Source: Planctomycetota bacterium (GTDB lineage Bacteria > Planctomycetota > UBA1135 > UBA2386). Taken from it: a stretch of 12,148 nucleotides of DNA. The position numbers and the translations under genes are program-made. Positions 6,664 through 12,148 of the stretch are shown piece by piece. The stretch spans positions 1 to 12,148 of the forward strand of contig JAEUHU010000303.1 of assembly GCA_016793305.1 (NCBI GenBank), in the 5' to 3' direction. The notes under the pieces are model-generated. The model had not been told where the DNA came from, ran no database searches, and saw only the letters and a program-made list of their open reading frames with translations. The first letter of the stretch is position 1. The number at the start of each line of letters is the position of its first letter.

Positions 6664-8001
6664 GTGAGCCGCGACGCCTCCGTCGATCCCGCCGTCCATC
6701 GCCGCCGCCGTCAGCGCCTGCTCGACGCGCTCGGCGACGGCCTGCTGCTGTTGTCGACTGCGCCCGAGCAGCGTCGCAACGGCGACGTGCTGCACGAGTA
6801 TCGGCCTGGCTCGGACTTCCTGTGGCTGACCGGCTTCCCGGAGCCCGAGGCCGTGCTGGTCGCGTGGCGCACCGGGCGCTCGCACCGCGCGGTCCTGTTC
6901 GTCCGGCCGCGCGACCCGTCCCGCGAAGTCTGGGACGGACGTCGCGTCGGCGTGAAGGGTGCCGTGCGCCGGTTCGGCGTCGACCGAGCCCACCCGATCG
7001 GCGAGCTCTGGCAGCGCCTCGCGGACCTGCTCGAGGGCCAAGGCCGTGTGTTCCACCGGCTCGGGGCCGACGCGGCCTTCGATCGGCGCCTGCTCGACGT
7101 GCTGGCGGCGCGGGCGCAGAAGCATCGCCGTCGGCATCCGGCCCATCCGGATCTGGTCGACCCGACGGCGATTCTCGCGTCCCAGCGGTTGGTGAAGGAT
7201 CGGAGCGAACGGGCGGCGTTGCAGCGCGCGGCCGAGATCTCGGTCGCGGGGCACGTTGCGGCCATGCGGGCCGCCCGCGCGGGACTGCACGAGTACGAAG
7301 TGCAGGCGGTGCTCGAGGCGGAGTTCCGGCGGGCAGGCAGTCCACGCAACGGCTACCCGTCGATCGTCGCCAGCGGCGCCAACGCCTGCGTGCTGCACTA
7401 CCACGACAACGACCGCCGCATGGCGAACGGCGATCTCCTGTTGATCGACGCTGGCGCCGAGTTCGGTGGTTGCACCGCCGACATCACGCGCACGTTCCCG
7501 GTCTCGGGCCGCTTCACGCCTGCCCAGGCGGCGGTCTATCGCGTCGTGCTGCGGGCGCAACGCGCCGGCATCCGCGCCTGCAAGCCCGGTGCGCGTTGGG
7601 ATGCGGCCCATCGGACCTGTGTGCGTTGGTTGACCAAGGGCCTGGTCGAGCTCGGCGTGCTGCGTGGTCGGGTGCAGAAGCTGGTCGAGAAGGGGGCCTA
7701 CAAGCGCTTCTACATGCACGGCACCAGCCACTGGCTCGGTCGGGACGTACACGACGTCGGGGCCTACCAGGATGGCGAGGATCGCCCCTGTCCGCTGCTG
7801 GTGGGGGCCGTGCTGACGGTCGAGCCGGGGCTCTACTTCGGACCGCGTGATCGACGCGTTCCGAAGGCCCTGCGCGGGATCGGCGTGCGCATCGAGGACG
7901 ACGTGTTGATCACCGCGGCCGGACCGAAGGTGCTCACCGAGTCGGTGCCGAAGGAGCTGCGCGAGATCGAACGCATCTGCACGCGCGGGGTCGGGCGCTG
8001 A
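6664..8001 (+). CDS. pepP: Xaa-Pro aminopeptidase (aminopeptidase P, M24B)
   Basis: A 445-aa metallopeptidase that removes an N-terminal residue preceding proline; expected in the cytoplasm, with no signal peptide. The N-terminal creatinase-like domain (about 10-170) has GDGLLLLSTAPEQRRNGDV and YRPGSDFLWLTGFPEPEA. The pita-bread catalytic domain (about 180-430) keeps all five metal ligands: D262 in LLIDAGAEF, D273 in ADITRTFP, H356 in HGTSHWLGRDVHD, E387 in VEPGLYF, and E411 in GVRIEDDVLIT. The substrate-site histidines H245 (LHYHDN) and H363 are also present. Spacing and total length closely follow E. coli PepP, so it should be an active two-metal enzyme. The start is GTG 6664, 31 nt after the upstream stop, with no Shine-Dalgarno sequence. 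It is convergent with the sugar transferase gene, with 33 bp between stops. Confidence 0.95.
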   Translation: MSRDASVDPAVHRRRRQRLLDALGDGLLLLSTAPEQRRNGDVLHEYRPGSDFLWLTGFPEPEAVLVAWRTGRSHRAVLFVRPRDPSREVWDGRRVGVKGAVRRFGVDRAHPIGELWQRLADLLEGQGRVFHRLGADAAFDRRLLDVLAARAQKHRRRHPAHPDLVDPTAILASQRLVKDRSERAALQRAAEISVAGHVAAMRAARAGLHEYEVQAVLEAEFRRAGSPRNGYPSIVASGANACVLHYHDNDRRMANGDLLLIDAGAEFGGCTADITRTFPVSGRFTPAQAAVYRVVLRAQRAGIRACKPGARWDAAHRTCVRWLTKGLVELGVLRGRVQKLVEKGAYKRFYMHGTSHWLGRDVHDVGAYQDGEDRPCPLLVGAVLTVEPGLYFGPRDRRVPKALRGIGVRIEDDVLITAAGPKVLTESVPKELREIERICTRGVGR

Positions 8002-8034
8002 GTCTGCGCCTGCGTCGTCGCAAGCCGGCTTCGC

Positions 8035-9411
8035 CTACATTCCCGTGCCGCGGAGCACGACCCGCACCGTGTGGGCGATCAGCTTCAGGTCGAGCCACAG
8101 CGACCAGTTGTCGATGTAGTACAGATCCATCTCGACCCAGCGCTTGAACGACACGCGGTTGCGCCCGTAGACCTGCCAGACGCAGGTGAGCCCCGGCTTG
8201 ACCGAGATGCGGCGGCGTTGCCACCACGTGTACTTCTCGACCTCGGTCGGGATCGGCGGCCGCGGGCCGACCAGGCTCATGTCGCCGAGCAGCACGTTCA
8301 GCAGCTGAGGCAGTTCGTCGAGGCTGAACTTGCGCAGGATGCGACCGACCGGCGTGACGCGTGGGTCCTTCGTCATCTTGAACGCCGGCCCGTCCTGGAT
8401 GCTGGCGCTGCGCAGCAGTTCTTGCTGGGCCTGAGCGCCGACCCGCATGGTGCGGAACTTCAAGCAGTTGAAGGTGCGGCCCGACTTGCCGACACGCTGC
8501 TGACGGAAGAACACCGGCCCTGGGCTGCTCAGCTTCACGGCGATGCCACAGGTCACGAACACCGGCAGCAACACCAGCACGCCGAGGCCGGCGCCGACGA
8601 TGTCGAGGCCACGCTTCAGGATCTGGCTCAGCGACGGCTCGTGGATCGACTGCAGGCTGAGCCCGGGTCGGTCGGCGTCCCAGGTCATGCCGATGCGGCG
8701 GTGGTCGACGTCGAGGAACGACGGGAAGTACTGGACGGCGAGGTCGAGCTCGTCGCAGGCCTGGAAGACCCGGTGTAGCTCGCCGGTGACCGCCTTGTCG
8801 GACGGGCTGACGAGTGCCACGTCGACGTCGTGCTGGCGCAGCAGGGTCGGCAGCTCGGCGATCGAGCCGAGCTGGGGCAGCGGCGCCATCTGGGCCACGT
8901 CTTCGCCCGAGAACGGCACCGTGCCGACCAGGTCCAGGCCGGACTGGGCGAGGCTGTTCGCCATCGCCCGGGCGCTGGGGCAGGCGCCGATCACCACGGC
9001 GCGGCTCCGTTCTCCGGCGTGCTGCGAGGTCGCGGCAGCGTAGGCGAGGCGGACCAGGCACAGGCCGGCAAGGCCGACCACCAAGACGATCCAGATCGAG
9101 AACTGGGGGTGGCTGAACGTCGAGATCGAGACGAGGCCCGCGAGGCCCCAGGTCGCCGCCCAGGCCTCGGCACCACGGCGGATCGATGCGCCAATGTTGC
9201 GGCTGGGCGAAACCTGGTAGGTGCCCAAGCGGCTGCTGATCAGGACCCAGATCGTGGAGAACATCCCCCAGAGCCCGACGACTTCGGCGACGGCCTGCAG
9301 CGTGCTCTCCCCTTCATGCCCCGACCATGCGCCGGCGGCGCCGAGAGCGAAGAAGATGCACGCCAGATCGAAGGCGGCGCGGAGCGAGCGGTGCGTGGGC
9401 AAGCGAGACAT
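8035..9411 (-). CDS. Polyprenyl-phosphate sugar-1-phosphate transferase (WbaP/PssY-like, exopolysaccharide initiation)
   Basis: A 458-aa inner-membrane enzyme that transfers a sugar-1-phosphate from a nucleotide sugar to undecaprenyl phosphate, the first step of exopolysaccharide or O-antigen assembly. The N-terminus has about four hydrophobic segments (near 13-30, 42-59, 85-97, 105-122). A Rossmann-like domain follows at about 137-240 (AVVIGACPSARAMANSL). The bacterial sugar-transferase domain starts at KRGLDIVGAGLGVLVLLPVF (266-285), with SPGPVFFRQQRVGKSGRTF (296-314), KFRTM (318-322), DPRVTPVGRILRKFSLDELP (349-368), GDMSLVGPRPP (376-386) and KPGLTCVWQVYGRN (405-418). All catalytic-core motifs are present; the sugar cannot be told. 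ATG 9411 is the most upstream start: the in-frame TAG 48 nt before it is followed by no other start codon. No Shine-Dalgarno sequence. It lies 289 bp after the polymerase/ligase-like gene on the same strand. Confidence 0.95.
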   Translation of the reverse strand: MSRLPTHRSLRAAFDLACIFFALGAAGAWSGHEGESTLQAVAEVVGLWGMFSTIWVLISSRLGTYQVSPSRNIGASIRRGAEAWAATWGLAGLVSISTFSHPQFSIWIVLVVGLAGLCLVRLAYAAATSQHAGERSRAVVIGACPSARAMANSLAQSGLDLVGTVPFSGEDVAQMAPLPQLGSIAELPTLLRQHDVDVALVSPSDKAVTGELHRVFQACDELDLAVQYFPSFLDVDHRRIGMTWDADRPGLSLQSIHEPSLSQILKRGLDIVGAGLGVLVLLPVFVTCGIAVKLSSPGPVFFRQQRVGKSGRTFNCLKFRTMRVGAQAQQELLRSASIQDGPAFKMTKDPRVTPVGRILRKFSLDELPQLLNVLLGDMSLVGPRPPIPTEVEKYTWWQRRRISVKPGLTCVWQVYGRNRVSFKRWVEMDLYYIDNWSLWLDLKLIAHTVRVVLRGTGM

Positions 9412-9700
9412 GCGAGCGGCGAGAGCGAGCGGACCGGCGAGTTCGTACGAAGGGTGCTCCTAGTCGAGCAGCTGGGGATTACTACCGCGGTGGAAGCTCG
9501 CGGAGCTATCGGCTTCCCGGAGCGGCTGCCCTACATCGGGAGAAGCGATTTGGTGTGGCAACTGCACGAGGGAATCTGCGGGATTTTCCGCGATGCCATC
9601 GAGACGGGCGTGCGCCGCGTCTCGTCTTGGTCGACGCGCTGGGACCCTGTGTCGCGCAAGGCCCCATGGCATGGGCGGTTCACGTCCGATTCCCGGAGGA
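9412..9700. other. 289-bp intergenic leader, less GC-rich, with overlapping hairpins
   Basis: The stretch separates two minus-strand exopolysaccharide genes and is visibly less GC-rich than its surroundings. On the minus strand the frame 9672-9460 is open for 70 codons, but its product has no recognisable domain and its third positions are not GC-biased like the real genes, so I do not call it. Two inverted repeats share bases: 9495-9499 with 9503-9507 (AGCTC/GAGCT, 3-nt loop) and 9492-9497 with 9512-9517 (GGAAGC/GCTTCC, 14-nt loop). A further small stem sits at 9578-9591. I see no clear promoter, and no match by eye to the cyclic-di-GMP riboswitch consensus. Confidence 0.5.
9492..9517 (-). 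promoter_or_regulatory. Pair of mutually exclusive hairpins in the sugar-transferase leader
   Basis: The outer arms 9492-9497 and 9512-9517 and the inner arms 9495-9499 and 9503-9507 overlap by three bases, so only one hairpin can form at a time. The element lies about 80 nt before the sugar-transferase ATG and would be in its 5' leader if transcription starts upstream. Arms of 5-6 bp are short enough to occur by chance. No U-tract follows. Confidence 0.2.
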
Positions 9701-11044
9701 TCAGGTCTGGAGCTGCGCCAACTGGCGAACCGGGGACGCGCCCGGCACGAGGGTCAGGGACGCGGTTGCTGCCAGGGTCATCTGCCACAGCACCACGATC
9801 TGTTCGAAGTAGGTGACGGCGATGAAGTTCATGCAGTGCATGAACAGGGCGCATCCGAGCGACCAGGAGGCGACCTGGTAGAAGCGCCCGGCCTCGGGCA
9901 GGCGCATGCTGCGGGACACGCCGGCGAACGCCAACCAGACGATCCACACGAACACCAGGAAGCGCGCAAGGCCGCCGGCGACCCCTTCGGCGACGAACTG
10001 GTTGGTCACATCGTGCAGTCCATATCCCCAGTGCCCGGTCTGGAGTACGCCGAACAGATACCACTCGTAGAAGCGATCGAAGAACTTGTCGACCAGGTGG
10101 AAGCGGTGGTAGCCGGTCGAACCGCCCACCACGTCGATGCGGGCCAACAGGTGCCACACCGGTTGCTTCATCAGCACGAAGTGCAGCACGAACAGCACCA
10201 GGATCCCCAGCCATCGCAACCAACGCGTGGCGCCGCGTACGATCCAGAGGGCGCCGGCCGCGAGGCCGAACACGACCCCCATCACCGGCGTGCTGCTGGC
10301 GCACATGGCGACGATCAGCAGTGCCGCGATGGTGCCGAAGAGGGGCATGCGCCAGCCGCGTCCGCGCCATCCGTCCAGGGCGTAGAACGGGATCAGCGCA
10401 CCCCAGAAGCAGCCGGCCAGGATGGCGTGGGCGAAGGCGCCCTGGCAGCGCAACCGGCCGCTGCGGACGTCTGTGAATTCGGGCACGCCGCCGAGCGCGC
10501 CGAACAGGTTGCGTCCGGTCCGCTTCTCGACGACGAAGAACATCGCCACCGCGAAGCCGCAGTAGAGGAACTGCTTGGCGATCCGGATCAGGTCTTCGTG
10601 GCTCTGGATCAGGTTGCGGAAGAAGAAGTAGACCATCAGTCCGTCGACGGCCCCGCCCAGGCGGTTCACGAAGATGGTCACGGTCATGCCGAGCAGGGTG
10701 CCGGTGACCACCGACACGGCCGCCCAGACGACCATCGCTCGGTCGAGGTGGTTCCACAGCACTGGACGCAGCTCGCGCCGGATCAGCACGCGGGTCCAGA
10801 GGACCATCATCAGCACGCGCACGAACTGGAAGTCGATCGTCGCGACCACGACCCGCTGGCCAGCCGGGATGAAGCACAACAGCACGATCAGCGGCAGCGC
10901 CATCCATCGGCGCGGCACGACCAGGGCCAGTGCTGCGGTCGCGGCGAGGGCTGCGGCGCCCAGCGGGTGGATCTGCGTGCTGCCGCCGAAGTCCGCGCCG
11001 GCCTGCGTTGGGATGTCCGGGTCTTGCGGCAGGAAGGCGAGCAC
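9701..11044 (-). CDS. O-antigen ligase/polymerase-like (Wzy/WaaL-type) polytopic membrane protein
   Basis: About 447 aa from GTG 11044, with roughly eleven or twelve hydrophobic segments, consistent with an inner-membrane protein that polymerises glycan repeat units or ligates glycan to an acceptor on the periplasmic side. Family-like landmarks: CFIPAGQRVVVATIDFQFVR (57-76); a RSGRLRCQGAFAHAILAG block (194-211) resembling the R..G.F.H motif of O-antigen ligases; a large soluble loop beginning GGSTGYHRFHLVDKFFDRFY (307-326); and DVTNQFVAEGVAGGL (345-359). The final two helices end near residue 430. Ligase and polymerase roles cannot be separated from sequence. The start is uncertain: the frame is open to a GTG at 11200, but the extra 52 residues are Arg/Pro-rich and not protein-like, and no Shine-Dalgarno sequence supports either choice. 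Neighbours on both sides are exopolysaccharide genes. Confidence 0.85.
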   Translation of the reverse strand: MLAFLPQDPDIPTQAGADFGGSTQIHPLGAAALAATAALALVVPRRWMALPLIVLLCFIPAGQRVVVATIDFQFVRVLMMVLWTRVLIRRELRPVLWNHLDRAMVVWAAVSVVTGTLLGMTVTIFVNRLGGAVDGLMVYFFFRNLIQSHEDLIRIAKQFLYCGFAVAMFFVVEKRTGRNLFGALGGVPEFTDVRSGRLRCQGAFAHAILAGCFWGALIPFYALDGWRGRGWRMPLFGTIAALLIVAMCASSTPVMGVVFGLAAGALWIVRGATRWLRWLGILVLFVLHFVLMKQPVWHLLARIDVVGGSTGYHRFHLVDKFFDRFYEWYLFGVLQTGHWGYGLHDVTNQFVAEGVAGGLARFLVFVWIVWLAFAGVSRSMRLPEAGRFYQVASWSLGCALFMHCMNFIAVTYFEQIVVLWQMTLAATASLTLVPGASPVRQLAQLQT

Positions 11045-11229
11045 GGTCTTTGAGGTCGGCTTTCGGGTGCGTGCGCCTTGACGCCGAACCGGCCACGCGA
11101 AGGTCGGTTCAGCGGCGCGCCACGAACGGTCGAAGATCCTGTGGCGGGTGCCGGGATTCCAGAGGGCGACGGCAGGTCGTGTGTGGCTTCCCTGCGGCAC
11201 CGCTCCTACCCTGCGGACCCGTGGCCCCC
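11045..11229. promoter_or_regulatory. Divergent region between polymerase/ligase-like and export genes
   Basis: These 185 bp separate the two divergent exopolysaccharide genes if the minus-strand start is GTG 11044. The plus strand contains TACCCT at 11207-11212 as a likely -10 for the export gene. No matching element is evident for the minus-strand gene. Part of the region would be coding if the minus-strand gene begins at 11200. Confidence 0.4.
11207..11212 (+). promoter_or_regulatory. Candidate -10 element (TACCCT) for the polysaccharide export gene
   Basis: TACCCT fits TAnnnT and ends 8 nt before an in-frame GTG at 11221, and 17 nt before ATG 11230. A transcript starting near 11220 would begin at or next to that GTG, so the true translation start may be GTG 11221. 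No convincing -35 box is visible. Confidence 0.35.
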
Positions 11230-11961
11230 ATGTGCATGCGCTGGTTGCTCGCTTCGTTCCTCGTCCTGGTCTCGGCGGCCTGCTCCTCGGCGCCGCCGTT
11301 CGACGCCAAGGCGGTCGCCACCGAGTGGGCTGCCTTCATGCAACGCGACTACGTGCTGCGGGCCGGCGACCGGCTGTCGATCCTGGTCGACACGGGCGGA
11401 GCTGCGAGGCCGACGGCCGGGTCGGCCGAATCCGCGGACAACGTGCAGGAAGTCGTGGTGTCGCCGACCGGCACCATCGACCTGCGCCGCCTGCCGGCGC
11501 CGTTGTCGGTCGCCGGCCGTTCGGTCGGGGCGGTCCGCACCATGGTGCTGGACGCCTACAAGACGGAGTTCCGGGTCGAGCCGACGATCAGCGTCACGCT
11601 GACGGAGGCGTCCGCCCAGTCGGTCTACATCTGCGGCGAGGTCGGCAATCCCGGGCCGGTGGCCTACGTGCCGGGCCTGACGATGACGCAGGCGATCGCC
11701 GCCGCCGGCAGCTTCCAGATCACCGTCAAGCACTCCGACGTGCGCATCCTCCGCATCAACCCGGACGGCACGCAGCGGACCTTCCGCGTCAACATGAACG
11801 CCGTGCTGCTCGACGAATGGCCGGACTTCCTGCTGTTGCCCGGCGACGTCGTCTATGCGCAGACCTCGACGGTGGCCGACATCGGCAACCTGGTCGAGCT
11901 GTACATCCGCCGCATGCTGCCGTTCCAGCTCGGTGGTCCGGCACTCGGCACGGTGAACTGA
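11230..11961 (+). CDS. Polysaccharide export lipoprotein (Wza/outer-membrane polysaccharide export family)
   Basis: A 243-aa protein predicted to form the outer-membrane export channel for capsule or exopolysaccharide. A lipoprotein signal covers about residues 1-18 (MRWLLASFLVLVSAAC, with C18 as probable lipid-attachment site; its -3 residue is Ser, less usual than Leu). The polysaccharide-export domain spans about 40-126: DYVLRAGDRLSILV at 40-53, VSPTGTIDL at 77-85, and EPTISVTLTE at 117-126. An SLBB domain follows at about 131-210, with VYICGEVGNPGPVAYVPG at 132-149 and TMTQAIAAAGSF at 151-162. The short C-terminal segment around 217-233 could be the amphipathic helix used as a membrane pore in Wza. 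It is shorter than E. coli Wza (about 380 aa), having one SLBB repeat. Starts at GTG 11221, ATG 11230 and ATG 11236 are all in frame. It is divergent from the polymerase/ligase-like gene. Confidence 0.93.
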   Translation: MCMRWLLASFLVLVSAACSSAPPFDAKAVATEWAAFMQRDYVLRAGDRLSILVDTGGAARPTAGSAESADNVQEVVVSPTGTIDLRRLPAPLSVAGRSVGAVRTMVLDAYKTEFRVEPTISVTLTEASAQSVYICGEVGNPGPVAYVPGLTMTQAIAAAGSFQITVKHSDVRILRINPDGTQRTFRVNMNAVLLDEWPDFLLLPGDVVYAQTSTVADIGNLVELYIRRMLPFQLGGPALGTVN

Positions 11962-11969
11962 TCGTCGCC

Positions 11970-11987
11970 GCGGGCCCGCGAGCCCGC
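11970..11987. terminator. GC-rich hairpin after the export gene
   Basis: GCGGGC (11970-11975) and GCCCGC (11982-11987) form a perfect 6-bp stem with a 6-nt loop, starting 8 nt after the stop codon of the export gene. The position suits a transcription terminator, but no T-run follows on either strand, so an intrinsic terminator is doubtful. It lies between two same-strand genes. Confidence 0.3.
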
Positions 11988-12020
11988 CCTCCGGCCACCG
12001 GAATCGGCCGCGGTCCTCGC

Positions 12021-12026
12021 TAGGAT
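12021..12026 (+). promoter_or_regulatory. Candidate -10 element (TAGGAT) before the FAD monooxygenase gene
   Basis: TAGGAT fits TAnnnT and ends 10 nt before ATG 12037, so transcription could start almost at the ATG. The same bases contain AGGA, which could be read as a Shine-Dalgarno sequence, but its 11-nt spacing to the ATG is long. No strong -35 is visible. Confidence 0.35.
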
Positions 12027-12036
12027 CTGCCGCCGC

Positions 12037-12148
12037 ATGAAGATCGCCTGCATCGGTGGTGGCCCGGCCTCGCTCTACTTCGCGATCCTGCTGAAGAAGC
12101 GCCGGCCCGACGTCGAGATCGACGTGTTCGAGCAGAACAAGGCCGACG
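12037..12148 (+). CDS. FAD-dependent aromatic monooxygenase, N-terminus only (cut by window edge)
   Basis: Only 37 codons are present. They encode a beta-alpha-beta FAD-binding start: MKIACIGGGPASLYFAILLK, then a loop, then IDVFEQNKAD, with a glutamate (E33) at the end of the second strand where FAD-binding Rossmann folds hold the ribose. The pattern GGGPA-x-LYFAILLKK is closest, from memory, to the salicylyl-CoA 5-hydroxylase / anthraniloyl-CoA monooxygenase group of class A flavoprotein hydroxylases; other flavoproteins remain possible. The third glycine of the GxGxxG motif is replaced by S12. The start ATG 12037 is natural, as the motif begins at once. The gene follows the export gene by 75 bp and has no evident link to polysaccharide synthesis. 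Confidence 0.75.
   Translation, partial: MKIACIGGGPASLYFAILLKKRRPDVEIDVFEQNKAD

Noticed and set aside
8022..8031. AAGCCGGCTT palindrome between the convergent aminopeptidase and sugar-transferase stops, considered as a bidirectional terminator
   Set aside because: With a usable loop only three base pairs remain, and there is no T-run on either side.
9460..9672. A 70-codon minus-strand frame in the intergenic leader
   Set aside because: No domain, no ribosome-binding site and no GC bias at third positions; it ends in the leader and looks non-coding.
9593..11053. A 486-codon plus-strand open frame opposite the polymerase/ligase-like gene
   Set aside because: The product is His/Gln/Asp/Glu-rich, typical of the reverse complement of membrane-protein codons. 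The minus strand gives a coherent polytopic membrane protein.
1..12148. CRISPR arrays, tRNA or rRNA genes, insertion-sequence ends, or toxin-antitoxin and phage-defence genes
   Set aside because: Nothing matching by eye: no spaced direct repeats, no transposase or defence domains, and the genes present are ordinary housekeeping and exopolysaccharide types.

Overview
This 12.1-kb window is a very GC-rich stretch of bacterial chromosome, roughly 70% GC by eye, packed with genes on both strands. It holds twelve protein-coding genes, two of them cut by the window ends. I see no tRNA, rRNA, CRISPR array, insertion sequence or phage gene. GTG and TTG starts are common and only one start (1139) has a clear Shine-Dalgarno (SD) sequence. 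SD-poor starts, high GC, and a dispersed exopolysaccharide gene set beside a receiver-CheX fusion would suit a planctomycete or another deep-branching Gram-negative. That placement is an inference; no single gene here proves it.

Left part (1-3275): the N-terminus of an ABC exporter ATPase (minus strand) is divergent from a tight three-gene plus-strand unit. That unit encodes a SpoU/TrmH-type RNA 2'-O-methyltransferase, the replication-fork ATPase RarA (4-nt GTGA overlap), and a DUF72/YecE-family protein (8-nt overlap). It ends one base from the stop codon of a convergent M3-family zinc oligopeptidase (minus, 3277-4989).

Middle part (5156-8001, plus strand): a small lipoprotein with a predicted beta-sandwich domain, a receiver domain fused to a CheX-type phosphatase-like domain (TTG start), and an aminopeptidase P with a complete metal site. 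A possible G-quadruplex or hairpin element lies just after the lipoprotein gene.

Right part (8035-12148): a small exopolysaccharide block. On the minus strand are a polyprenyl-phosphate sugar-1-phosphate transferase, which would start the glycan on the lipid carrier, and a polytopic O-antigen ligase/polymerase-like protein. Divergent from these on the plus strand is a Wza-type outer-membrane export lipoprotein. Together they would supply initiation, polymerisation or ligation, and export, but no chain-length kinase, flippase or further glycosyltransferase is visible. The window ends in the first 37 codons of an FAD-dependent aromatic monooxygenase.

The least ordinary signals are: a recurring TAnnnT-like hexamer 6-10 nt before several SD-less starts, which suggests leaderless mRNAs; the receiver-CheX fusion with an altered acidic pocket; a G-tract element at 5631-5653; and the 289-bp less GC-rich leader before the sugar transferase, with two mutually exclusive hairpins. 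I found no convincing new multi-gene system.
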